A DNA stretch of 30,674 nucleotides from Thermodesulfatator sp. (GTDB taxonomy: Bacteria; Desulfobacterota; Thermodesulfobacteria; Thermodesulfobacteriales; Thermodesulfobacteriaceae), in contig JALWCD010000115.1 of assembly GCA_027036915.1 (NCBI GenBank), forward strand, positions 1-30,674, written 5' to 3'. The number at the start of each line of letters is the position of its first letter. The stretch's first letter is position 1. This document shows, piece by piece, positions 16,640 through 24,748 of this stretch. The position numbers and the translations under genes were made by a program. The notes beneath the pieces are model-generated. The model searched no databases. It worked only from the letters and a program-made list of their open reading frames with translations, and was not told the origin of the DNA.

Positions 16640-18013
16640 ATGTGTGGCATTTTTGGGGTTTTCGGACATAAAGAGGCGGCCAAGCTCACCTATTTCGGGC
16701 TTTACGCTCTGCAGCACCGGGGGCAGGAGAGCGCCGGGATGGCGGTCTCCGATGGACGGGAGGTCCGGGAATACCGGGCCCTGGGGCTGGTGCCGGATGT
16801 CTTCAACGAGGACATCCTCGCCAGGCTTTCCGGACACATCGCCGTGGGCCATGTGCGTTATTCCACCACCGGTTCCACCACGGTCAAAAACGCCCAACCC
16901 TTCTGCGTGACTCACGGAGGAATCACCCTGGCCCTGGCCCACAACGGCAATCTGGTGAACGCTCACGAAATTCGGGCCGAGCTTGAAGCCCAGGGTTCCA
17001 TCTTCCAGACCACTATGGACAGTGAGGTCATCGTGCATCTTCTGGCCAAGGCCGCCCGCAGGGGGATCGTGGAGGCCATCCGCGAGGCCATGGGCCTCAT
17101 CCGCGGGGCTTACTCCGTGATCCTCCTTCTTCCAGACAAGCTCATCGCCTTCCGGGATCCCTACGGTTTCCGGCCCCTGTGCCTCGGCATGGCCAATGGA
17201 GGTTACGTGGTGGCCTCGGAGACCTGCGCCCTGGACCTCATCCAGGCCCAGTATCTGCGCGAGATCGAACCCGGGGAGATCCTGGTGATCGACGAGGACG
17301 GTCTGAGCTCCTATCGGGGGGTGGATGCCGAGCGCCGGGCTCACTGTATCTTCGAGTTCATCTATTTCTCCCGTCCGGACAGCTACATCTTCGGGGAAAA
17401 CGTCTATGCCTTCCGGAAGCGGCTGGGCGAGGGTCTGGCCCGTGAAAAGCCCCTTTCGGTGGATTTCGTGATGCCCTTTCCGGACTCCGGAAACTACGCC
17501 GCCATCGGCTACGCCCAGGCCACGGGGCTGCCCTTCGAGATGGGAGTCATCCGGAACCACTACGTGGGCCGAACCTTCATCCAGCCTTCGGCCGGCATGC
17601 GGGATTTCTCCGTCCGGGTAAAGCTCAACCCGGTGCGGGAGATCCTGCGGGGAAAGCGGGTGGCGGTGGTGGACGACTCCCTGGTCCGGGGGACCACCAG
17701 CCGCACCCGGATCAAGGCCATCCGCGAGACCGGGGCCCACGAAATCCACATGCTCATAAGTTGCCCCCCCATTCGCTACCCCTGTTTTTACGGGATAGAT
17801 TTTCCCACCCCTGGAGAGCTCATTGCGGCCAAGCATTCGGTGGAAGAGATCAGGCGTTACCTCGAGCTGGACAGTCTCTATTATCTCTCCCTGGAAGGGC
17901 TGGTTTCCGCCGCCGGAGGAAACGGGGAAAGGTTTTGTCTGGCCTGTTTTACCGGGGAGTACCCCGTGCCGGTGGAGAGGGGGCTTAGAAAAGACATCCT
18001 GGAAATACGGTAA
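16640..18013 (+). CDS. purF: Amidophosphoribosyltransferase, iron-sulfur (Bacillus) type
   Basis: 457 aa. Starting at MCGIFG puts the nucleophilic Cys at position 2, exposed once Met is removed. The class II glutaminase domain shows QHRGQESAGM, GHVRYSTTG and LAHNGNLVN; the phosphoribosyltransferase domain has VVDDSLVRGTTSR near 341. It makes phosphoribosylamine from PRPP and glutamine, the first purine step. All four cluster ligands of the Bacillus-type enzyme are visible (Cys near 235, the PCFYGID Cys near 381, and the CLAC pair near 433-436), so an oxygen-sensitive 4Fe-4S cluster is expected. Unlike B. subtilis there is no apparent propeptide before Cys. The open frame back to 16463 lacks a supported start. 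Confidence 0.95.
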   Translation: MCGIFGVFGHKEAAKLTYFGLYALQHRGQESAGMAVSDGREVREYRALGLVPDVFNEDILARLSGHIAVGHVRYSTTGSTTVKNAQPFCVTHGGITLALAHNGNLVNAHEIRAELEAQGSIFQTTMDSEVIVHLLAKAARRGIVEAIREAMGLIRGAYSVILLLPDKLIAFRDPYGFRPLCLGMANGGYVVASETCALDLIQAQYLREIEPGEILVIDEDGLSSYRGVDAERRAHCIFEFIYFSRPDSYIFGENVYAFRKRLGEGLAREKPLSVDFVMPFPDSGNYAAIGYAQATGLPFEMGVIRNHYVGRTFIQPSAGMRDFSVRVKLNPVREILRGKRVAVVDDSLVRGTTSRTRIKAIRETGAHEIHMLISCPPIRYPCFYGIDFPTPGELIAAKHSVEEIRRYLELDSLYYLSLEGLVSAAGGNGERFCLACFTGEYPVPVERGLRKDILEIR

Positions 18014-18016
18014 TCC

Positions 18017-19327
18017 ATGTCCAGGCAACAAGTTATCTTTAAAAGTTCGTTCGCGGAATCACCCTCGCCCGGAGCCGAAAGAATCTCCTCACGAAGGGCA
18101 AGGCTCGACGAACTTCTTCAAAAGGACTTTGATTTTCATCACCAGCCAAGTACCCACGGTCGACATAATCTTCATGCCTTCCCTGCCAAATTTCCTCCCC
18201 AGCTTCCAGAACTGTGTATAAAGATTCTTACTGAACCTGGAGAAGTGGTTCTTGACCCTATGGTGGGTTCAGGCACCACCTTGGTGGAAGCCCTGCGTCT
18301 CGGAAGACGGGCCGTGGGAGTGGATCTGGATTCTCTGGCCCTTTGGATCACCAAAGCCAAGGTTGATGACTTTGATCCCCGGGAAACTCAACGTCTGGCC
18401 TTAAAAATTTTTGAAAAAGTTTTCCGTGCCGCTTCCCTTAATCGTCAGCTGGAAGGTGACGAGAAGACGCTAGAATTTATAACCTATTGGTTTGACGAAC
18501 AGGCCATTTCTGAACTTTTGTTTTTAAAAGAGGCCATAGAGGAAATATCAGATCCTAAATATTTCAATCTTTTTCGAGTCCTTTTTTCCTCCATCATTAT
18601 CACCAAATCTGGGGGGGTATCCCGGGCCAGAGATCTGGCCCACACCAGACCGCACCGAGATCTTCGTAAACCTTATCGTTCTCCTTTTAGGGAATTTCAA
18701 AATAAAGTAGATAAGTTTTTACGAGATTTGAAAAATATGGGAATGGAATGCTATTATCTCCTTTTAAAAGCAGATGCCAGAGAGTTACCGCTTACCGAGG
18801 AGAGTGTGGATTTAATGGTTACTTCACCTCCTTATTTAGGAAATGCCATTGATTATATGAGGGCCCATAAGTTCAGTCTGGTATGGTGGGGCTATTCGGT
18901 GGAAGAACTTTCCCGGAAAAGACGTAGATATATAGGTTCGGAACAGCGCATAGAATTCAACGGGACTTTACCGGAGGAAATTCTTTTCTGGGTGGAGAAA
19001 GTAAAAAAGATAAAGCCTTCTAGGGCTTATGCGGTATGGCGATATTTTCTGGAAATGAAGGAAGTAATAAGGGAGGTATTTCGGGTGCTGAAAAGGGATC
19101 GGGCCGCGGTGATGGTGGTGGGTAACAGTGTAATAGGAGGAGAGGAGGTGCCGGTAGCTGATCTCCTTAATGTGCTGGCCTCGGAGGTCGGTTTTCAGGT
19201 GTTTCCTCCTCGGGCCCGACGGCTTGATCGCAACCGGAGACTTATGCCTTTAAGTCGTTTCTCTTCGGCCAAGGGTATAGAACGCCGTATTCATCAGGAA
19301 CATTTACTTTTCTGGTACAAAGTATGA
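18017..19327 (+). CDS. Type II DNA methyltransferase, amino (N4-cytosine or N6-adenine) type
   Basis: 436 aa. The AdoMet motif DPMVGSGTTLVEA (near 79) is followed by an Asp-rich second strand (GVDLDS). The catalytic motif TSPPY is near 268-272. SPPY usually marks N4-cytosine methylation, but N6-adenine cannot be excluded. The HAFPAKFPPQLP stretch just before motif I is common in this methylase group. About 180 residues between motif I and SPPY could hold the target-recognition domain (alpha-like order). It starts three bases after purF with no clear Shine-Dalgarno and ends in an ATGA overlap with the endonuclease gene, so they form a pair. Codon use is clearly AT-richer than flanking genes (many AAA, TTT, ATA, TTA), suggesting transfer. 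Confidence 0.88.
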   Translation: MSRQQVIFKSSFAESPSPGAERISSRRARLDELLQKDFDFHHQPSTHGRHNLHAFPAKFPPQLPELCIKILTEPGEVVLDPMVGSGTTLVEALRLGRRAVGVDLDSLALWITKAKVDDFDPRETQRLALKIFEKVFRAASLNRQLEGDEKTLEFITYWFDEQAISELLFLKEAIEEISDPKYFNLFRVLFSSIIITKSGGVSRARDLAHTRPHRDLRKPYRSPFREFQNKVDKFLRDLKNMGMECYYLLLKADARELPLTEESVDLMVTSPPYLGNAIDYMRAHKFSLVWWGYSVEELSRKRRRYIGSEQRIEFNGTLPEEILFWVEKVKKIKPSRAYAVWRYFLEMKEVIREVFRVLKRDRAAVMVVGNSVIGGEEVPVADLLNVLASEVGFQVFPPRARRLDRNRRLMPLSRFSSAKGIERRIHQEHLLFWYKV

Positions 19328-20163
19328 GCCTTGAAAGTCTCCGCCGTGAATTTTTAAAAGAAATTTTTTCAAAGATCGTGGTATGCAATAAGGATGGGAT
19401 TCCCAATTTCGCCGATAAACACAGCGCAAGCAGCACCGCTATTTCTAAGAAATTGCTTGAGATATTAGGGCTCGGGGTTTCCCGTAAGCGATCCAGCTCC
19501 CAAACAGTGGGGCGCATATTTGAAGAAGCCGTACGGAGGTTTCTGGAAAAGGCCCTTGAGGAGCTTGATCATCTTCGCTGCTGGCCTTACCGTATACATC
19601 TCCACCGTAAGATCTGGGATTTTTCTCAATACCGACACCTCAGGATGTTAAACGAGGCTTTTGAAAAGTATCCGGAACTGAAGACCTCCTTAGGAAAGGA
19701 TTATTTTATTGCTCCAGACATAGTAGTTTCCTTAGAGCCCCTTGCGGATGAGTTATTGAATAGGAAAACAAAGGACTTTGTTTCTGGAAGTACGGCCCGG
19801 CTTTCTCCGATAAGACGTGAGAATAGCCCTTTTGAAATACTTCATGCTGTAATTTCCTGTAAGTGGACTATAAGAAGCGATCGGGCTCAAAACGCCCGGG
19901 CCGAAGCCCTGACCCTGGTCCAGAAAAGAAAAGGCCGAAGCCCTCATCTGGTAGTGGTTCTGGCTGAACCCCTCCCTTCCCGCGTAGCTTCTCTGGCCTT
20001 AGGGACCGGCGAAATTGATATGACCTATCATGTCTGTTTATACGAGCTTAAAGAGGCAGTTAAAGCCTCCGGTACTGAAGATCAGGTAGAAATTCTGGAA
20101 ATGCTAATTTCAGGGAATCGTCTACGGGACATCTCCGATCTACCTCTGGACTTACAGGTATAA
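19324..20163 (+). CDS. NgoMIV-like type II restriction endonuclease
   Basis: 279 aa. Active-site elements of the NgoMIV/Cfr10I group are readable: PDIVV (Asp132), then SCK (178-180), with Glu194 14 residues after the Lys, matching my recollection of NgoMIV spacing (D140, S185-C186-K187, E201). The following IRSDRAQNAR stretch carries the Arg-x-Asp-Arg residues that in NgoMIV read the CCGG core. It would cut double-stranded DNA at a CCGG-containing site; the exact site is unknown. It overlaps the methyltransferase stop by 4 bases and shares its AT-rich codon use. Length is close to the roughly 286 aa of NgoMIV, so it looks intact. Confidence 0.85.
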   Translation: MSLESLRREFLKEIFSKIVVCNKDGIPNFADKHSASSTAISKKLLEILGLGVSRKRSSSQTVGRIFEEAVRRFLEKALEELDHLRCWPYRIHLHRKIWDFSQYRHLRMLNEAFEKYPELKTSLGKDYFIAPDIVVSLEPLADELLNRKTKDFVSGSTARLSPIRRENSPFEILHAVISCKWTIRSDRAQNARAEALTLVQKRKGRSPHLVVVLAEPLPSRVASLALGTGEIDMTYHVCLYELKEAVKASGTEDQVEILEMLISGNRLRDISDLPLDLQV

Positions 20164-20182
20164 ACCGGGAGGTTTTAAAGAA

Positions 20183-21661
20183 ATGGCCTACCGAAACCTT
20201 CAGGAGTTCGTAAAGAGACTCGAAGCCGAGGGCGAACTTTTGCGCATAAAGGAGCCGGTCTCTCCGGAGCTTGAGATCACGGAGATCACGGACCGGGTGG
20301 TCAAGCTCGGGGGGCCGGCCCTGCTTTTCGAGAGGGTGAAGGGTTACGACCTTCCGGTAGTGACCAACGCCTTCGGTTCGCTGCGGAGGATGTGTCTGGC
20401 CCTAGGGACGGAGAGCCTGGAGGCGCTTTCTCAAGAAATCACCGAGTTCCTTCAGGTGGAGGCCCCGGATTCCCTTTTCAAGAAACTCAAGCTGGTGCCG
20501 AAGCTTTCGCGGCTTAAGAATATGTTCCCCAGGCTGGTGAAAAAGGCCCCCTGCCAGGAGATCGTTTTCCGCGGTGAGGAGGTGGATCTTACGCGGCTTC
20601 CGGTGCTCAAGTGCTGGCCGAAAGACGGCGGGCCCTTCATTACCCTTCCGGTGGTCATCACCAGGCATCCTGAGACCGGAATCCGCAACGCCGGGATGTA
20701 TCGGATGCAGGTTTATGACCGGAAGACCACCGGCATGCACTGGCACACGCACAAGGGCGGGGCCCATCACTTCCGGGTGGCCGAGCGGCTGGGAAAGAGG
20801 CTTCCGGTGGCGGTGGCCCTCGGGCCGGACCCGGCGGTGACCTACGCCGCCACCGCCCCTCTTCCCGAGGACGTGGACGAATTCGTCTTTGCCGGGTTTT
20901 TGCGGGGCAAACCGGTGGAGCTGGTGAAATGTCTTACGGTGCCGCTTGAGGTTCCGGCCGAAAGCCAGATCGTGCTTGAGGGCTATGTGGAGCCCGGGGA
21001 AAGGCGCCTTGAGGGCCCCTTCGGGGACCATACCGGCTATTACTCCCTTCCGGACTACTATCCGGTCTTCCATGTGACCTGCATGACCATGCGGCGCAAC
21101 GCCATCTATCCCGCCACCATCGTGGGCCGCCCCCCGCAGGAAGACTGCTACATGGCCAAGGCCACCGAAAGACTGTTTCTGCCCCTCATCAAAAAGACCC
21201 TCCCCGAAATCGTGGATATGAACCTTCCTATCGAGGGGGTTTTTCACAATCTGGCCTTCGTTTCCATTGACAAGCGCTATCCCGGGCACGCCCGCAAGGT
21301 GGCCTGCGCCCTCTGGGGCCTGGGACAGATGATGTTCACCAAGATCATCGTGATCTTCGACAAAGAGGTGAACGTGCAGGACCTTTCGGAGTGTCTCTGG
21401 CGGCTGGGAAACAACGTGGATCCGGCCCGGGATGTGTTCTTCGTGCAGGGGCCGGTGGACGCCCTGGATCACGCCTCGCCCTATCCCTTCTACGGCTCCA
21501 AGATGGCCATCGACGCCACCCGCAAGTGGCCGGAGGAGGGCTTTGGCCGCGACTGGCCGGAGGTCATAGAAATGACCCCGGAGGTCAAGGAACGGGTGGA
21601 TCGCCTGTGGAAGAGACTCGGGGTGGAGGAGTTTTTGCGGCGGGCTAAGCGAGGTCTTTGA
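20183..21661 (+). CDS. ubiD: UbiD-family prenylated-FMN decarboxylase
   Basis: 492 aa, nearly the size of E. coli UbiD (about 497). Conserved parts: NAGMYRMQV-type prenyl-FMN/metal site, HWHTHKGGAHH, EGYVEPGE, EGPFGDHTGYY near 277-287 with the catalytic acidic residues, GRPPQED, GHARKV, and the closing SKMAIDATRKWP. Family members decarboxylate aromatic or unsaturated acids using prenylated FMN from UbiX. In an anaerobe without ubiquinone this most likely serves menaquinone (futalosine-route) synthesis or aromatic-acid metabolism, which I cannot decide. GGGAGG is about 11 bases upstream of the ATG. It follows the restriction-modification genes by 19 bases and overlaps the converging Uma2-like gene by 17. 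Confidence 0.88.
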   Translation: MAYRNLQEFVKRLEAEGELLRIKEPVSPELEITEITDRVVKLGGPALLFERVKGYDLPVVTNAFGSLRRMCLALGTESLEALSQEITEFLQVEAPDSLFKKLKLVPKLSRLKNMFPRLVKKAPCQEIVFRGEEVDLTRLPVLKCWPKDGGPFITLPVVITRHPETGIRNAGMYRMQVYDRKTTGMHWHTHKGGAHHFRVAERLGKRLPVAVALGPDPAVTYAATAPLPEDVDEFVFAGFLRGKPVELVKCLTVPLEVPAESQIVLEGYVEPGERRLEGPFGDHTGYYSLPDYYPVFHVTCMTMRRNAIYPATIVGRPPQEDCYMAKATERLFLPLIKKTLPEIVDMNLPIEGVFHNLAFVSIDKRYPGHARKVACALWGLGQMMFTKIIVIFDKEVNVQDLSECLWRLGNNVDPARDVFFVQGPVDALDHASPYPFYGSKMAIDATRKWPEEGFGRDWPEVIEMTPEVKERVDRLWKRLGVEEFLRRAKRGL

Positions 21662-22205
21662 GAGAAAGCTTTACCCCGGGAAGGATCTCTATTTCTTCTT
21701 CCGCTCCGTGAAACGAGACCCGGCCCTCGGCGGTATAGAGAGCAAGGGTCTTTTCCTTGGGGTTCACCACTAAGACGCGCGGGATCCCGAAGGCGAAATA
21801 ATCCCTGAGCTTGGGATGAAGATCTCCCGAGCCCGGACCCTCTATCTCCACCACCAGATCCGGAGGGGTCTCAAGATAGCCCCGCGGCCGCTCCGGGTAT
21901 TTTTCCCGGGAGACGAACACGATGTCCGCGGCCCGAAGAGTCAGGGGCTCGCGTGAGATCACGATCCCCACCTCCCCCACCGCAAGCCAGCCCTTATCCT
22001 TTAAAAGTTCCTTTAGCCGAAGATAAATTTCACCTTCCCAGTCTCCGTGAAGAAATCCCGCGGGGGCCATCTCCACGACCTCCCCGTTTACGATCTCATA
22101 AAGCCCGGAAGGGATGTTTCCTTCCAGAAGGTCCCGGTAGGTAACCTTCGGGGGATAGATAATGGATTTTTGGGTAAAATCCGGACGAGGACAGGAAACG
22201 GCCAT
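21645..22205 (-). CDS. Uma2-family (DUF820) putative PD-(D/E)XK nuclease
   Basis: 186 aa. The Uma2 pattern is present: YEIVNGEVVEM near 37-47, then GDWEGEIYLRLKELL, AADIVFVS and PDLVVEI followed by KLRDYFAFGIPRVLVVNP. The fold is nuclease-like, with the Asp of AADIV and the Glu of VVEI as probable active-site acids. The biological role of this very common family is unknown; copies are frequent in cyanobacteria and thermophiles and often move horizontally. The ATG has AAGGAGGG six bases upstream. It lies 25 bases after the DUF523 gene, probably as the last gene of the purM transcript. Confidence 0.8.
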   Translation of the reverse strand: MAVSCPRPDFTQKSIIYPPKVTYRDLLEGNIPSGLYEIVNGEVVEMAPAGFLHGDWEGEIYLRLKELLKDKGWLAVGEVGIVISREPLTLRAADIVFVSREKYPERPRGYLETPPDLVVEIEGPGSGDLHPKLRDYFAFGIPRVLVVNPKEKTLALYTAEGRVSFHGAEEEIEILPGVKLSLKDLA

Positions 22206-22230
22206 TTAGAACCCTCCTTGGACCCTTTTA

Positions 22231-22641
22231 TCACCCGATTTCCGTAATTTCAAGGCCTTCTAAAAGTAGGAGAGCCGCGGTGACTCCTGCGGCGGGACTT
22301 AAGCCGCAGGAAGGGCTTTTGGCCTTAAGAAAAGCCCGTTTTATTCCCAGGGTGCGACAGATCCTTAGTACCTCTCCGGCCCCCCGGAGGAAGGCTTCGG
22401 TCACGTCCTGGCCCCTATGGTTCACTACCCGCGCCTTTCCGGAAAGGACGGAGAACCCGTCCCCCTCGAGGATCTCCGCCGCGGGCCGGGGGGTGGGAAG
22501 CCCTCCGAGCTGCTCTGGACAGGCCGGAATAAGAAGATACCGCTCTTTAAGACTTTCAATCAGCGGTTCCTTGAGGCGTTTTCCATCGTACCGGGTGGCC
22601 AGCCCCAGGAGACAGGCGGAGATCAGGACCGGCTCTCTCAC
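22231..22641 (-). CDS. DUF523 family protein
   Basis: 136 aa. The DUF523 landmarks are all visible: SACLLG...YDG at the N-terminus, PACPEQLGGLPTPR near 40, and KAKSPSCG near 107-114. The three conserved Cys may bind a metal or cluster; in related two-domain proteins this part precedes DUF1722. The function is not established. The GTG start overlaps the purM stop (GTGA), showing tight coupling. Confidence 0.85.
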   Translation of the reverse strand: MREPVLISACLLGLATRYDGKRLKEPLIESLKERYLLIPACPEQLGGLPTPRPAAEILEGDGFSVLSGKARVVNHRGQDVTEAFLRGAGEVLRICRTLGIKRAFLKAKSPSCGLSPAAGVTAALLLLEGLEITEIG

Positions 22642-23684
22642 GTGAGCACTACCGGGGATTCCCCTTCTTTAGCCGCTTCGATCCGTCCTATGCGAAAGAC
22701 CTTCTCCCCCAGTCCCCGACACACGGCCTCCACCTCTTCCACCGCCTTCTCCGGCACTACCAGCACGAAACCGATTCCGCAGTTGAAGACCCGGTAGAGT
22801 TCCTCCTCCGATATTCGGCCCCGTTCTTCCAGAAACCGGAAAATGGGCGGGACCTCCCAGGCCGACTTTTCTATGACCGCCCGGACGCCCTTCGGAAGCA
22901 CCCGGGCCAGGTTGTCGTAGAAACCGCCCCCGGTGATGTGGGCCATGGCCTTCACGGGAATCCCCCGATGAAGCAGATTGAGGACGGTTTTGACGTAGAT
23001 CCGGGTGGGACGCAGAAGCTCCTCCCCCAGGGTGGTTCCGAGCTCGGGAACTTCGGCCGAAAGATCGAGTCCGAGCTCCTCGAGGACGATCTTTCGCACC
23101 AGGGAGAAACCGTTGGCATGAAGACCATTTGAGGCCAGGCCCAGGATGACATCCTCCACCGAGACCTCGGAGCCGTCCACAATCCGGCTCCTTTCCACCA
23201 CTCCCACCGCAAAGCCCGCACAGTCATACTCCCCCGGCGGATACATCCCCGGCATCTCCGCGGTCTCCCCCCCGAGGAGCGCACACTCGGCTTCCCGACA
23301 GCCTTCGGCGATACCGGAGAGGAGTTCGAGATAAATATCTTCCTCGAGTTTCCCGAAGGCCAGGTAATCCAGGAAAAAGAGGGGTCTGGCTCCGCAGACC
23401 ACCAGGTCGTTCACGCACATGGCCACGAGGTCGATACCGATTCCCCGATGGCGTCCGGCCAGGACCGCCAGTTTGATCTTGGTGCCCACCCCGTCGGTGG
23501 TGGCGCAGAGGACCGGTTCCCGAAATTGGTTGAGGTCCAGGGCAAAGAGTCCGGAAAAACCTCCGATATCCGAAAGCACCCCGAAGCGGGGGGTGCTCTT
23601 TACGAGTCTTCGCACCTCCTCCACCAGGCGGTTGGCCTTGTCGATATCTACTCCGGCTTCGGCGTAACGGGACCCTTCAGCCAT
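22638..23684 (-). CDS. purM: Phosphoribosylformylglycinamidine cyclo-ligase (AIR synthetase)
   Basis: 348 aa, the normal size. The ATP-binding fold residues are clear: TTDGVGTKIKLA, GIGIDLVAMCVNDLVVCGARPLFFLDYLA, LLGGETAEMPGMY, GLASNGLHANGFSLVR and the C-terminal HITGGGFYDNL. It closes the imidazole ring in purine synthesis (FGAM to AIR), fifth step. It lies three bases after the GXGXG gene and overlaps DUF523 by 4 bases, so purine synthesis shares the operon with glutamate synthase, which links glutamine/glutamate supply with a glutamine-hungry pathway. Confidence 0.96.
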   Translation of the reverse strand: MAEGSRYAEAGVDIDKANRLVEEVRRLVKSTPRFGVLSDIGGFSGLFALDLNQFREPVLCATTDGVGTKIKLAVLAGRHRGIGIDLVAMCVNDLVVCGARPLFFLDYLAFGKLEEDIYLELLSGIAEGCREAECALLGGETAEMPGMYPPGEYDCAGFAVGVVERSRIVDGSEVSVEDVILGLASNGLHANGFSLVRKIVLEELGLDLSAEVPELGTTLGEELLRPTRIYVKTVLNLLHRGIPVKAMAHITGGGFYDNLARVLPKGVRAVIEKSAWEVPPIFRFLEERGRISEEELYRVFNCGIGFVLVVPEKAVEEVEAVCRGLGEKVFRIGRIEAAKEGESPVVLT

Positions 23685-23687
23685 CTC

Positions 23688-24431
23688 TCAGTAGGCGTAA
23701 AGTTTTCCGTAAGGGCGATGAGTGTAGGGCTCGATCTTGATGAAAGGTTCCTTCATGATCTCTTCGAGGTCGAGGTTAAAGTCCTCGCAGTATTCGGAAA
23801 GGTGTTTTCGGAGCAGGGCCTCGTCCTCGTCCGTGATTGCATGGGGCTTTAACCCCAGGCCGAGCTGGCTTTCGGAGACCTTGCCCCGGACGTAAATGGT
23901 CCCTCCGTGCATACCGGTGCCGAGGTAGATCCCGGCGATGGGGCGCTCCGGATAACGCGAGAACATGCCCAGCAGGATGATAATCCCTCCGGCCATGTAT
24001 TCCCCCAGAAAATCCCCGGCCTTACCTCCGATTACGATCACCGGGACCTTATCCATGTAGGCCTTCATGTGGATGCCCACCCGGTAGCCCACGTCGGAAT
24101 AGACGTGGATCTTTCCGCCGCGCATGGCGTAGCCCACCACGTCGCCGGCCATGCCGTGGACCACGATCTTGCCCTCGTCCATGGTGTTTCCGGCCCCGTC
24201 CTGAGTGTTCCCATGCACGATGATCTCCGGTCCCCGCATGAAAGCCCCGAGATCGAGCCCCGGGGTGCCATAGATCTCCAGTTTAATCTTTTCCGATATC
24301 CCGGCGGCGATGTAGCGCTGGCCGTTTACGTTCCGCAGGATGAAGGTTCGTTCCCCTTCCTCGATCTTGGCCCGAAGGAGCCGATTGAGATCCCGGTAGT
24401 GAAGATCCCTGGCGTCAATCTCTGCGGCCAT
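23688..24431 (-). CDS. Glutamate synthase GXGXG (alpha-domain 3) subunit
   Basis: 247 aa. This is a stand-alone right-handed beta-helix of the glutamate synthase C-terminal type: repeated G-x-x-G-x-x-x-G steps such as GNTQDGAGNTMDEGKIVVHG, AGDVVGYAMRGGKIHV and GGKAGDFLGEYMAGGIIILLG. In the fused bacterial enzyme this domain is the scaffold between glutaminase and FMN domains; in archaea and some thermophiles it is separate, as here. I chose the ATG at 24431. An in-frame TTG three bases earlier is equally near the AAAGGAGG site. The ATG overlaps the stop of the upstream HicA-like ORF by one base. Confidence 0.9.
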   Translation of the reverse strand: MAAEIDARDLHYRDLNRLLRAKIEEGERTFILRNVNGQRYIAAGISEKIKLEIYGTPGLDLGAFMRGPEIIVHGNTQDGAGNTMDEGKIVVHGMAGDVVGYAMRGGKIHVYSDVGYRVGIHMKAYMDKVPVIVIGGKAGDFLGEYMAGGIIILLGMFSRYPERPIAGIYLGTGMHGGTIYVRGKVSESQLGLGLKPHAITDEDEALLRKHLSEYCEDFNLDLEEIMKEPFIKIEPYTHRPYGKLYAY

Positions 24432-24622
24432 CAATTCCTGCCTCCTTTAAAGCGTTCCCAGGCTTTGAAAAATTCCTCTAAGCTCATTTTCAAATCTTCC
24501 CGAATTATTTTGCGCAATAACCCCTTGGGAAGCGAGCGTCCCGGATGAACTGGAACGGTTGTGACTCTTCCGTCTGCTGCTCGCAATCTTACAAAAACCG
24601 TAAAATTCCTGACCCGTAACAT
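24431..24622 (-). CDS. HicA-like fragment or minigene (N-terminus missing)
   Basis: 63 aa. The second half (VRLRAADGRVTTVPVHPG, then LPKGLLRKIIREDLKMSLEEFF) matches the C-terminal two thirds of HicA mRNA-interferase toxins. The usual N-terminus, with its GKEV helix and the GSH catalytic histidine, is replaced by the short MLRVRNFTVF, so RNase activity is not expected. Another frame just upstream reads VTGQEFYGF, which could be a worn remnant of the lost start. The stop overlaps the GXGXG start by one base and the ATG overlaps the HicB-like stop by one base. Confidence 0.55.
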   Translation of the reverse strand: MLRVRNFTVFVRLRAADGRVTTVPVHPGRSLPKGLLRKIIREDLKMSLEEFFKAWERFKGGRN

Positions 24623-24744
24623 CAGGCAGCCGAAACCTGTTCTACTTCTACTATCTCCCGAAATCCTACAAACCGGTTAAGCATTTCCGGTGATTCCTCC
24701 TCCAGACATAATTCAATAGCCTCCCGAATATTTTTTAAATTCAT
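24622..24744 (-). CDS. HicB-like fragment or minigene (C-terminal helix only)
   Basis: 40 aa from the ATG at 24744. The start NLKNIREAIELCLEE resembles the helix after the partial RNase-H-like fold of HicB antitoxins (EALENIKEAIELYLEE) and the end is EIVEVEQ, as in many HicB proteins. The antitoxin core is missing. The ORF remains open further upstream to 24837, but that part lies inside the glutaminase gene. It begins four bases after the glutaminase stop. DNA here is noticeably AT-richer than either neighbour. Together with the HicA-like ORF this looks like a decayed or minimised hicBA module. Confidence 0.45.
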   Translation of the reverse strand: MNLKNIREAIELCLEEESPEMLNRFVGFREIVEVEQVSAA

Positions 24745-24748
24745 TTCC

